From NCBI GenBank assembly GCA_033060915.1, contig CM065385.1, positions 18,350,501 to 18,414,500 on the forward strand: DNA of 64,000 bases, written 5' to 3'. Within the stretch, counting starts at the first letter, position 1, and each line of letters begins with the position of its first letter. Position numbers and translations under genes: made by a program. The DNA is from Euryodendron excelsum. Lineage: Eukaryota > Streptophyta > Magnoliopsida > Ericales > Pentaphylacaceae. Positions 10,613 through 21,866 of this stretch are shown in pieces. The notes below the pieces were generated by a model that worked only from the letters and a program-made list of their open reading frames with translations, had not been told where the DNA came from and did not search any database.

Positions 10613-13600
10613 CACTGCCTTGTCAATTGAGATTTGAGACCCACCCCCTTTGGTGAATCTCAACTAATGTGGTAAATCAAGTAAGTCAGTGAGTATCCTT
10701 CAGCCACGCCTAACATTAGTATTTCTCTCAAAAAATTCAGGGGCGTTCGCCACAAAGAGGTAAGGTGTTGTGTTGGGGTGGAACAGTAATTTTGCCATCA
10801 AAACAATGACAAGGTAGGACATGTTGTCCGCGAGGATTGGTCAAAGTGATTGATTTGGGGGTACATCGCATTCTACGCGTGTGTTGCTACACGTCACCAT
10901 CCTAGACATGTGCACGTGTTGGATTACAGGTGGTGGGTCCCTCCACGAAATCATCACCACCCTTCCTCCCGACCCCATCTATCCCCTCTCTCTCTCTCTC
11001 TCTCCCTATTCTCCCAAAATTTCAGTGCCCATTTATTCAAAATGGATGAGGAAATAAAGTAGGGGGCCACTTGGGAAATGGAGATACATCTGTGGGTCCT
11101 ACGTATTTTTGGAAAAAGAAAGTATGTAACATTAAGAGAGAGAAATCTTCTCTATTTCAAATGGCTTTTTTTTTTTTTTTTTGGTCAACACCATCTAAAA
11201 GTAAATTAACTTTGTGCTCGAAAAAGGGTATTAAAAAATAAAAAGTCTTTGGAAATTTCAAAAAGTCCCATAAAGCATACCAAATAGAGAGGTGTGAGTA
11301 AAATAATTTTGGACCTTGCTATGAGTGGCTCACAAATTGTTAATAATTTTTAATATTTGGTACAACTCTCACACTTTATATAACTAGACAAAATATGCGA
11401 CACATTTTAGCATTTGTCAATAATATTAAACCCTAATGCCATACTTCTAGTCAAAATACTCATTTTGCAAGTCACACCTATCTAACAACCTATTTACAAC
11501 TTATAAAAGGGAATAAAAAAGAAAAGAAAAAAAAAGTAAGAGAAACTATATATATAAAAATGTAACTTTTATTTTTGAAGGAAAATAACTTTTTAAGTTA
11601 ATTACACTTGGTAACTTTACATTTTACACGAAATCTTATTTCAAAACCAATTTTTTACTTGTAACAATTAAACCATTGTATTTTTAAATGTCAACCTTCC
11701 ATATTCGAAGGAAACAAGAAACAAAATAACAAGGTAACTATTAAAAGGAGAGAGTAAAATAAAAGTAAAGTGAGAGAAAATTAACTTTGTCTTATTTTTT
11801 TCTTTGGAAATTTTTTTTTTGGCTCTTCCTTTCAAAACTAGGTGCCAAACAAAGAAAATAAGGAAAATTATTATTACCTTTATTTTCTCGGATTTCAAAC
11901 ATGCTGTAAATTTAAGACTAATCTTAACTTAGTTGCATGAATATATGGAAAATCGGTGGACAAATATTAGTTGTATAGGACTACTAATTAATGTCATAAC
12001 CATTACTCATATTTAAGCATTTCAATGAGGGACTTATGTAATACACATCTATATTATATATTATAGCAGAATAATAGGAAGTTATTGAGCTTGAAAGTCT
12101 TGATTCTTTTTTTTTTTTTTAAGTTTTTGAATTTACAAAATAAAAAAAGTACACATATCATGAACTTATTCGTCGTTAAATTAATATGGTAATTTTTGTA
12201 ATATACCATTTTTCTAATATAGAAACTTTGAACCTGGAAGACAATATTCACAATTTACATAAATGTGTTATTATTTAATGTTTAAAATCAACATGGTAGT
12301 TAAATCTAATAGTCTTTCTAAATTCTTAAATTATGGTGTCTTTCCAAAATATTCTAGCTTCCTTACAATTTAGATTTTGGCTAAATTTATATTTATGTAC
12401 ATTTGAATTTTTTTAACAATACGTTATTAGATTTTTAAAGTTAAAAGACTTGATCCAAGTTTCAAAATTTTTGAATTTTTAAGTATTAATGCTAAAAATG
12501 TTATAATAGTAATAGTCTAATTAGAAACTTTTATCTTTTATTCATGATTAGTAAGTTTTTATCACAATTTATTTAAATCTCATATTATTTTAGAATTTCT
12601 TTGCATAAAATTTAAAAAATAGTAGAATTCTATTTTAAATTTTCTTAAAATTCTTCTTTTATAGTTTTACAAAGACCTTCCTTTAATTAAGAAATGTGGA
12701 ATTTGGTATTCAAGTCCATTTAATTTATCTTTCTAGAAGGACAAAAGTAATATTTTATATTTGTTAGGAGATGTTTGATTTGATAGTTTCAATCCCTTTT
12801 TTCCAAATTTTTTTTTGTTTTTAAAAATATAGAATACATGTGTCGTACTATTATTAATTTTACCTAAATTTTTGTTTATTTCTTCTAAATTTCATATAAA
12901 AAAAAATAAATCAATTGATGTAGTAGGATTATCAAATTTCCTTTACTTATGAACATTTCTTAACAATCTTTCCTTAAATTTCTAAAATAGAAAGGACACA
13001 CATTGTTAACTTTTTTTTTTCAATAAAACAAATATTTTGAGTAAAATAAAATGAACAAACCTATAATAAAAATATTTATTCTATTATCCTTATTTTTTTC
13101 AAATAAAATGAACAAATACAAGTAACAATGTACTAAGTGAGCCACGTGTTAAAATTTACATATCTACATGTGTCTATTAAAGTTATTTATTATTTTTATT
13201 TTCTCCTTTCTATTGACTCTTTATACAGTAATAGTTTCAGAAATTATCATGTGTTCCAAACAATAGGAGGTTCTTACTATCCGATCTAAAGGAAATTTTT
13301 TTTTAATTTTTTATTGAGATCCAAAGGAAAGCTTTGTATATAATACTTTTCAAGATATGTATATAAAACTAAATTAGATACAATAATATGATTAAAGCCT
13401 ATTCATTTATGATCGGGTCATGTATAACTCATTTAACTGCTAAATGTTTTAGGTTAACCATTTAATTAAGATTTATTCATTTATGATCGGGTCAAAAATG
13501 AATTAATCTATTGTTATATTTTGTAGCAAATATTTTAGAATTCAACATATTCAAATATTTCTTTTTGCTATCCTTCTGGAAAAACTTAAGTTGATCACCT

Positions 13601-15754
13601 TAATTTATGTCCATTATGAATAAATTTTTTGTATCATTTTAATTTAAAGTGGCAAGTATTTTTAAGTTTTAAAAAAAATGTATATTCTTATGATTCTATT
13701 CTAATATTATACTCTTGATCACAAATTTCTAATTTGATAGTTAGGACTATTTGTAACACATGCATTTAAAATGCACATAAAAAAGACTATAGCCACTAGT
13801 TTTGTTTATTGAATTTTTTTTAACACGGATAGAGACATAAGTAAGTAAATCTCACATGTATTGAATAAAGTAGACCACATCACCATATGCTTATCTCTGG
13901 TGAAAAGCCGATAAAAAGAGTTGTTGCCTCTAGCATTACACAATGCACATTCAAAACATTAAATGTACTATAAGACTAACACACTCGATCTTATTAAATC
14001 ATTAATTATTTCTTATTCTTGTGCATAATACGGATTCACTGTCAGTTTAATCATTATAATTGAAAGTAATATGTAAAATCTATTAGGAGAACTACAAATT
14101 TCACTTGCTTATTTACTTCATCCAACCAACCAATCAAATTGACTTGTATTAGAACTGTACGTTATTTGTGCCTTATTGTTTTTGGCGCGAGCATGCCAAC
14201 TTTCTCCACTCTCTTTATAGGGAAATACTAGCAATAGTTGCTTGATCAATCGTGAAGCAATAGTCTCGTGCTTAAGAAGACACGTGTCTTCATTCGATTT
14301 TTGAGAGAACTAGCCATAAAAGTCACAAAATTAAAGGGGAAAGGAACAAAAAAAAAAAAAAAAAAGGAAATAAAGGGGATCTCAAAACAGGGATCCTTAA
14401 TGGACTGTCCAAGCTCCAGCAACCATGGATTGTGAACTGCAATCCTCTCCTTCTCCAATCGGATCTGTTTGGCAGCAAGTTTTTTTTCAAAATTAATACA
14501 CTCTTTTTTGTTTTGGGCACAAGATTTCAACGATGATATCCCCAAAGTCTTTTGATAGTTGGTTTTTGAAGTTGGACACTGAGACGGTGATGGATCGAAG
14601 ACGTGAAGGTAAGATAGTAATGTAATTAGTGGTTTGCTATGGTGTGCCATGGGTTGTTCTTGTGGTTGTTGAGGTGCTATGTAGAGGGTTTCTGGTGGTG
14701 CAGCGTCATAGCATAACCCCTGTAGACGTCAGTAGACAACAAAATCCGACAATTCGGAACATGTTTTATGTTTGATTTTGGAATTTTATGTTTTGGGTTT
14801 GCATCAACAGCGAGCATTGTTGGGTTCCCCAGAAGATGCAATAGATAAAGAATTTTTCTAGGGTGCAGGGTTTACGTGGTGCACTTGTACTGGACCCCAA
14901 TGAAGCTTTAAGAACTTAGGGGCTTTGATTTTACTGTTGTTGTCAAAGCAATGAGCATCCTTGGATTTAGGCGGTGTTGGGAGGTGGTGGAGGGTGAATC
15001 AGGAACCAGTGTAGATCTATAGTATCATCATTGCCATCTTTAGTAGTTAAAATATTTTTTAATCCAAAAGACGATTAAACCAATAGATTTCGTGAAGCTT
15101 TTCAAGAGCTAAATTACCAAATCAACTCCATTACTTATAGTTTCAACCTAGATTTATGCTACTATTGAACCCAACGTTGGCCTTAAATTGTTCTATGAGT
15201 TTTGTTTTCCATCTCTCTGTGGTTTTGGTTCTAGTTTTATCCCTTTAATCATCAGATGAAATGCCTTATATTTGATTCGGTTAGTTGGTGGCCTTGCAAA
15301 TTAACAGCCGCCAAGAGTCTCTGCAGTGGCCGTCGGAAGCTTAACCAGGCGACCTAAACCGAAGAAAACATCGTTGCTTGAAACTTTTGATATTATAATT
15401 ATATAAAACTTTTCTGAACGATTTTTTTACTATTTTCTTGTAGCAACTGGCATTAGCTTGTTACCGGTTTCTCTTTAATAAATAGGTCCACATGTTAAAG
15501 TATTAAAGGAGACTGCTGAAACGATTGCAAAATTGACTGTCCCTAGCATCCCCCCTCTTTATATTGTAAGAAAGCAAATATATATATATATATATATATA
15601 TATGAAAGATTATTCGAGCTAAGATGAATTCACTTTATTTATGAGATATGCAACAAAAATGACGGGATACGAGAATTCACTGAATAGATTCTCGTATGCT
15701 AAGTAATTCATTCCAAAAATAGAAAGGAAAAAAAAGAACGAGAAATATCCAAAG
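10613..15754. other. Intergenic AT-rich DNA
   Basis: I see no convincing gene. Near 10900-11060 there is a promoter-like patch: a CACGTG hexamer (GCACGTGTTGG), a (CT)n tract at about 10985-11003, then an ATG whose frame closes after six codons. A short direct repeat (ATTCATTTATGATCGGGTCA) occurs near 13403 and 13474. A (TA)n tract lies at about 15580-15603. Confidence 0.6.
14246..14650 (-). CDS. Doubtful small ORF, possible gene fragment
   Basis: A minus-strand frame of 134 codons contains a charged, plausible stretch (FEKKLAAKQIRLEKERIAVH) but then a phenylalanine run that comes from a 20-base A tract on the plus strand. I recognise no domain. The poly-Phe suggests that any real coding ended or shifted near 14360. 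It may be a decayed exon or a chance frame. Confidence 0.15.
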   Translation of the reverse strand: MAHHSKPLITLLSYLHVFDPSPSQCPTSKTNYQKTLGISSLKSCAQNKKECINFEKKLAAKQIRLEKERIAVHNPWLLELGQSIKDPCFEIPFISFFFFFFVPFPFNFVTFMASSLKNRMKTRVFLSTRLLLHD

Positions 15755-16120
15755 TGTCATGATAATAGTAAAAATATTGTTACAATTATAATGTAAATAC
15801 TGACGTTTTTCTTCTATTACTGTGAGTTTTTTTCGTCTATAAATAGAGCTGAAAAAAGAGAGGAGAAGCAAAAGAGAATAGGAAAGAAAGAAGAGAGAAG
15901 AGAGAAGAAAATAAAGAGTGTAGATAAAATATTTAAGTTCAAGTTGTACTTTATATTTTGTGTTATAATAGAAATAAAGTATTGAGTAATCAAGAAGATC
16001 TATTCCTAATAGTTCCAGAATAACTATTTAACTATTATTTGACAATTTTAGAAGAACTAATTTTATTATATATTTTGTTTGGCTATTTTGCTTATTTTAT
16101 ATTTCTTTAATTTTATAATA
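15755..16120 (+). repeat. Left (5') LTR of the copia element
   Basis: It begins TGTCATGATAATAG, carries a TATA element (CTATAAATAGAG, about 15838-15849) and ends TTTATAATA. It is followed by CGTTATCAGCACGA, the sequence in the primer-site position. It aligns along its length with 21476-21866. Confidence 0.87.
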
Positions 16121-16134
16121 CGTTATCAGCACGA
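16121..16134 (+). other. Primer-site position of the copia element
   Basis: CGTTATCAGCACGA directly follows the 5' LTR. It is not the usual TGGTATCAGAGC, but similar strings follow the LTR in other plant copia elements as far as I recall. The tRNA partner is not assigned. Confidence 0.5.
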
Positions 16135-17114
16135 AATTCTAAGTGCTCGTAAAACATATAACTGTGTTCTTCTTTACATTAAGAAGGTACTTCATTTTAT
16201 ATGTGAAAGTACTTCATTTTATTAATATTTCAATTAATTTATTTTTGTTTTTAATTATTTACTGTTCACTTTTTCATTTATCGCCTAATTTATATTTCTG
16301 TTAATAGTTGATGAATAGCATGAACAATGATGTATAGTAGTTGAACTATTGAGATGAATAGTCATTTATTCGAAACTTTGTTGGTTTTTTTCTCCCAAAT
16401 CTTGAATTTTTGGCTTATGATATTTATAAATCTGAAATTTTTATTTCAATAGTTTTTTATAGATATGTGCATTGACAATATTTTGATGTTTGGATTGAAA
16501 GTTATAATTCAAATAAAAATAGTGATATTATATATATATATATATATATATCGGATGAATTGCATAGTAATGAATATTATGCATCAACAGTACTTTTACT
16601 ATTTATAATTTATAATTGATAACTACTATTTATGAACAGTAATTTTATTATGCGATTATATAATAAACAATATTAAGTGAATAATATGTTGCTTAATACA
16701 TTTCACATTTCTATCGGTTATCTTTTTATGGGTTTGTTCTCTTTTATCATAACATCTATCTAACATTAATATGTTTGGTAGAGGTCTTATATGATCATTA
16801 ACTTATGATTGTCAGATTTTGTTGTATGTATTACTTTAAAAATGTAATTAAATAGAAGAAATCAAGCATTCCTATAAAATGTTTATTAAGGCCTGCACGT
16901 CGTTTATTTAATTATTGTTACGTTATAAAGTCGACTTGTCGCCTACTATTACTTTATTTATGTTGCTGCTATTATTTAACTATACTTATTATGGCCGCTG
17001 TCTATTTTGGTTTACCATTGTATATCATTGTGTCATCATTGAATGCTCTAGCAGTAGCAATATCAAGAGTGTTAATTCAGAAAAAATGTTCTGAATTGAT
17101 ATCATGTCTTCTTA

Positions 17115-17755
17115 CTGTTAATGAAAAAATCATCAGTCTCGACCTACTGGTTTTGCTCTATTACCTGAAGTGAATGCAATATCATTTAGCGGACGTGGCT
17201 GTAGTTGTGATAGTAGGAATTGTTGTCGGAGTTATCATATAAGGTTTAAAAATACCACACCGTAACTCTGAAAAAAGAAAAGATTTACAGAATAAATCTC
17301 TCAACAATTATGAAGATGTTTCATTAGTTATGTACCTAATAGTATTGATCATGTACTTATAGTACGGTTAAATATTATAGATTTTTATTGTAGAAATAAT
17401 TTTTTCAAATTTGATTATTAAATTGATGATGTATAGCTTCATACGTTATGTTTACAATTTCTAACATTATTTAGTTACTAAGATTGAAACTTCATATATA
17501 TTTTGCATATGAAAGCATACATCATATCAACGTATTGATTTAAATGAATGGTGAAGGCACATATCTAGTAGACAGTAGAATAACGCATACAATTCTTTGA
17601 GAGAAAAAATATTTATCACATTTGACATTACTTGAAGCTAATGTTCATACAATCTCTGGTACAACAAAATTTATTGAAGGCTCTGAAAGGGCCAATATAA
17701 TATTGCCAAGAGAAATAAAGTTATGCATTGATGATACATTGTACTATGATTCGTT
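17115..17755 (+). pseudogene. copia gag C-terminus and protease remnant
   Basis: Plus-strand reading gives a gag tail (SRPTGFALLPEVNAISF, about 17135-17185) and then, after gaps and stops, the protease region (LVDSRITHTIL and ANVHTISGTTKFIEGS, ending IDDTLYY near 17750). These match the Gag-protease order of copia polyproteins. Many stops and shifts are present. Coding stops abruptly where the inverted core begins. Confidence 0.7.
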
Positions 17756-17756
17756 C

Positions 17757-20700
17757 TGTCACCTTTGATGTAATCTTCCTTAATCTGTGCAATACATGCG
17801 GCATTATTTTCGTATAATATCGTCGAGGTATCTTTGATTGTAGTAAATTCGTAACTTTCTTGAATATGTTAAATCATGGATCTTAACCAGATGCATTCTT
17901 GACTTGTTTCATGAATTGCAATTATCTCAGAATGATTTGAAGCAGTTGCAGTTAATGTCTACTTCACAGATCATCATAATATAGCAATGTTATCATAAGT
18001 AAACATATACCCAAGATCAACCCCTAATAGTTCTAGAAGAACTAATATGATAAATATTTGACAGTTCCTAAAAAATTATTCACTATACTTTGTATTAAGT
18101 TATTTTATCTACTTTATATTCTTTTTTATGTGGATCAGAAAAGTAACTAGCGTCTACATAGCCAATTAATTTAGGTTGTGACTTCTTTAAATAGAATAAG
18201 TTCATATCATTTGTCCCTCGTAGGTAACGCAATATATACTTAATTCCTTTTCAATGTCTTTGTACTAGTGTAGAACTATATATTGCTAATAAATTAACAC
18301 AGAATGTTATATCAGGTTTTATACAATTTGCAAAATACATAAGAGCACCGATTGCACTAAGATATGGTACTTTAGGACCAAGAAGTTCTTCACTATCTTC
18401 TCGAGAATAGAAAGGATCTTTCTGTACATCTAGTGAACGAATCGGACAACCATTAGAGAACTTAATGGATGAGCTTTGCCCATGTAAAATTGCTTCAAAA
18501 CCTTTTCAGCATATGCCGATTGATGGACAAGAATTCTATTTGATAAGTGCTCAATCTGTAATTCAAGACAAAACTTTGTTCTCCCAAGATCTTTTATTTC
18601 AAACTCCTTTTTTAAATAATTAATAATTTTAGTAATCTCTTTAGGAGTTCAGATCAGATTCAAATCATCAATATAAACTGCAATCATAACAAATCCGGAT
18701 TTTGATTTCTTAATGAAAACACATGGGCAAATTTTATTGTTCATATATTTTTCTTTCAAGAGATATTCACTTAAACGATTGTACCACATGCGATCAGATT
18801 GCTTTAACCCTTATAAAGATCTTTGAAGCTTGATAGAACACAAATTTCGTGATTTTGATATATTTGCTTCAAGCATCTTAAATCCTTCAAGGATTCTCAT
18901 ATATAGATCATTATCCAATTTCTCAAATAAGTAGGTGGTCACTACATTTATTAAACGCATATCTAGTCCTTTTGAAACTGATAAACCAATCAAGAATCTG
19001 AATGTAATTGCATCCATTATAGGAGCGTAAGTCTAATCATAGTCAATACAAGGTCTCTGCAAAAAACGTTATGCTACGAGTCAGGCTTTATATCATACTA
19101 CTTTATTTTTCTCATTTACTTTCTTACTAACACCCATTTATATCCAATTGATTTTACATTTTCAGGTGTGTAGACTACAAGCCCAAATACTTTACGTTGT
19201 TCTAATAAGTATAATTCTGCCTCAATAGCTTCTTTCTATTTAGGCCAATCAATTCTACGTCGACATTCATCGATTGTCTGTGGTTTAATCTCTTCATTAC
19301 TTATGGTAATACCAAGAGTTACTTTAAATGAAAATACGTTGTCGACAACCATCTTATTTTTATTCTAGCTTTCTCCTGTATTTATATAACTTATTGAGAT
19401 CTCATTATTTTCAAGTACCATATCACTTGCAAGAGATATCTATTCAGTAAGTTTCTCTTATGAGAATTTTTCTTTAGGATTATCTTCTTCAAGAAGTTTA
19501 AATATTGTGCTCTCTTCAGGAGCACTAACTTGCTTATGCATTTTTTTCTTGTATCTTCCTTTTTTTAGGAATAATGTCTTTTGCACCAATAGGTCTTCTA
19601 CGCTACAGGAGTGTTTTAGATTTATTTACTACTGTACTAATAGATTGTCCTATAAGGATATCAATACATGCTGGAGTATTAGCAGTTGGTATATGTGATT
19701 TTGGCACTTTCTTTGTGTCGATGAACGAATCACACAATTGATTTGTAATTTTCTGTAACTGAATGATTCTATGAATTTCGGATTCACATTGACTTGTTCG
19801 AGGATCAATATGAGACATTGTTGAAACATTCCAACTGATTTCTCGTTACTTTTTTAATTGCATCTTTTCTCTCCTTAGTAGTGGGAAAACTGACTCATCA
19901 AAATGATAATCTACAAAATGTGCATCGAAGACATCACATGTTAAGGGTTTCAAATATCTAATAATAGATGAAAAATCAAAACAAACATAAATTTCAAGTC
20001 GATGCTGAGGACCGATTTTAGTACGCTGTGGGGGTGAAATTGGAACATATACAGCATAACAAAAAACTCGTAAGTAAGAAATATTTAGTTGTTGACTAAT
20101 GACAAATTGTAATAGCTCATATTGATCATAAGCAGTTCGTCGTACTCTAACTAATGATACAACATGCAATATGGCATGTCCCCAAGTAGAAATATGTAAT
20201 TTTGTTTTCATAAGTAAGTCGCACAATAAACCGAAGTTGTTTTATAAAAGATTCGGCAAGACTATTTTGTGTATGTGTGTGAGCAATTGGGTGTTCAACA
20301 TCAATCCTTATTGACATGCAATAATCATCAAAGGCTTGGGATGTAAATTCTCCAGCATTATCTATTTATATTGACTTGATCGGGTAATCTGAAAACTGTA
20401 TCTGTAATCGAATAATTTAAGTAAGAAGTTTAGTAAAAGCAATATTACAGGTAGAAAGTAAATAAACATGTGACTACCGTATGAATGTATTTATTAAAAT
20501 CATAAAATAACGAAATAGTCCACATGGAGAATGTATTGGCCAACATATATCCCCTTAAATTCTTTGTAAGAATGATGGGGACTGAAGAACTACCTTTGAA
20601 AGGGAATGTTTGATAATTAATTTTCTTTGTGGACAGGCGGCACATGTATAATCATTTGACAAAAGAATATTCTCGTTCTTTAACAAATATCCATGTGAGT

Positions 20701-20978
20701 TTTCAATAATTTAACATAACATTGTTGATCCTAGATAACCCAAATGATCATGGTATAGTATAAAATTCTTTAGGTCAAACCACTTCTAGTGCATCACTAC
20801 AGGTGATTTCTCAACTTTTATAAAAGTATAATATAATTCAGAAGATAATGCAGCAAGTTTTTCTGATATATATTTCTTTCCTGAAATATAAAAAGTAATG
20901 TAGAGTTGTTCTATGTTATCTTCATTCGTCGTTTCAATATGATATCCATTACGACGTATATCTTTAAAACTGATCAGT
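17757..20978 (-). pseudogene. Inverted copia core: pre-integrase, integrase, RT, RNase H
   Basis: On the minus strand, from high to low coordinates, the order is: pre-integrase region (FKDIRRNGYHIETTNE near 20960; GKKYISEKLAALSSE), integrase C-terminal part (ISYLRVFCYAVYVPISPPQ, 19846-20226), RT (RRIDWPK, VKSIGYKWVLV near 19200; LDNDLYMRILEGFKMLEA near 18900; FEIKDLGRTKFCLELQIE; PLGPKVPYLSAIGALMYFA-like near 18350) and RNase H (SNHSEIIAIHETSRE, ACIAQIKEDYIKGDR, ending near 17757). The order is normal for copia but the strand is opposite to the element's LTRs, gag, polypurine tract and RNase H end. Numerous stops make it non-coding today. Confidence 0.85.
18027..18115 (+). repeat. LTR-tail-like fragment inside the inverted RT/RNase H
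   Basis: Between two adjacent parts of the RT/RNase H reading (SDPHK and GYMFT on the minus strand) lies a piece resembling the LTR end at 16010-16110. Shared strings include CCTAATAGTT, TATTTGACA and a final TTTATATT(T)CTTT. Similarity is only moderate because both are AT-rich. Confidence 0.4.
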
Positions 20979-21240
20979 TAATACCGCGTGTATTGTACAG
21001 ATTAAGGGAGATTACATCAAAGGTGACAAAATTAAGCATATTTCTTTAAAATTCTTTTATGCACATGAGCTCCAAAAAACGGTGATATTGATGTTTAGCA
21101 GATACGTTCAGGTGACAACTTGCCAGACTTATTTATTAAAACACTCCCAACTATAACATTGAGAAATTGGTACACAACATTAGCATGTGTCGTCTCAAAA
21201 TCCTTTAATACTAAACAATTGAAGTTATCAACTTTATACT
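20979..21240 (+). pseudogene. copia RNase H C-terminus (plus strand)
   Basis: Reads CIVQIKGDYIKGDKIKHISL and then HELQKNGDIDVQQIRS-like and DNLPDLFIKTLPT sequence, the conserved end of copia RNase H. Its first 50 bases repeat, inverted, the end of the minus-strand core at 17757-17806, so part of RNase H is present twice in opposite orientation. Confidence 0.8.
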
Positions 21241-21462
21241 AGATGTATGAAGGAGGGGGAGTCGCATACTGTATTCTTTTTCCTTTGCCAACAATTTTTT
21301 TCCCATTGAGTTTTTCTTGATAAGGTTTTAACAAGACAGTTTTAACACATCCATACCTTACCATGCTGTATAAGAATATAACACTCTTTTTTCTTCGCTA
21401 AGATTTTTTTCATTGGATTTTTTCTAACAAGGTTTTAATGAAGTATATTTTTTTGTCAAAGT

Positions 21463-21475
21463 CATTTGGGGGGAG
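21463..21475 (+). other. Polypurine tract of the copia element
   Basis: TTTGGGGGGAG directly precedes TGTTATGAAAAC, the start of the right LTR. It fixes the element orientation as plus. Confidence 0.8.
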
Positions 21476-21866
21476 TGTTATGAAAACAGTAAAAACACTA
21501 TTCATGTATGATTTTTACAACCACAACGCAAGCACTAACGTTTTTCTTTTATTAATGTGCGTTTTTCGTCTATAAATAGAGTTGGAGAAAGAGAGGAAAA
21601 GAAGAAGAGAATAGGAAAGAAAGAAGAAAATAGAGAGAAAGAAAAAGAGAGAAGAAATCAAAGAGTGTAGGTAAAATATTTAAGTTCAAGTTGTATTTTA
21701 TATTTTGTCCTATAATAAAAATTAAGTATTTGGTGATTAAGAAGATCTATCATAATAATTCTAGAAGAATTATTTAATTATTATTTAATAATTCTATAAA
21801 AATTAATTTTATTATATATTATATTTAATTATTTTATGTGCTTTATATTTCTTTAATTATATAACA
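21476..21866 (+). repeat. Right (3') LTR of the copia element
   Basis: Starts TGTTATGAAAACAG and ends TATATAACA. It is colinear with 15755-16120 but visibly diverged. It contains the same CTATAAATAGAG promoter string near 21571. Confidence 0.87.

Larger units (their letters stand above)
15755..21866 (+). mobile_element. Ty1/copia retrotransposon with inverted internal core
   Basis: Direct LTRs at 15755-16120 and 21476-21866 both start TGT(T/C)ATGA and share a leader block (TCGTCTATAAATAGAG and AAGAGTGTAG). Flanks CAAAG and CAAAA form a 4/5 target duplication. The ends of the element read on the plus strand: gag/protease remnants at about 17115-17755, RNase H end at 20979-21210 and the polypurine tract. 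The middle, from pre-integrase through integrase and RT to RNase H, reads on the minus strand. Many stops and shifts mark it as old and inactive. Confidence 0.88.

Noticed and set aside
16991..17173. Short hydrophobic plus-strand ORF in the copia element
   Set aside because: It lies in decayed gag leader; its downstream half overlaps the true gag remnant in another frame.
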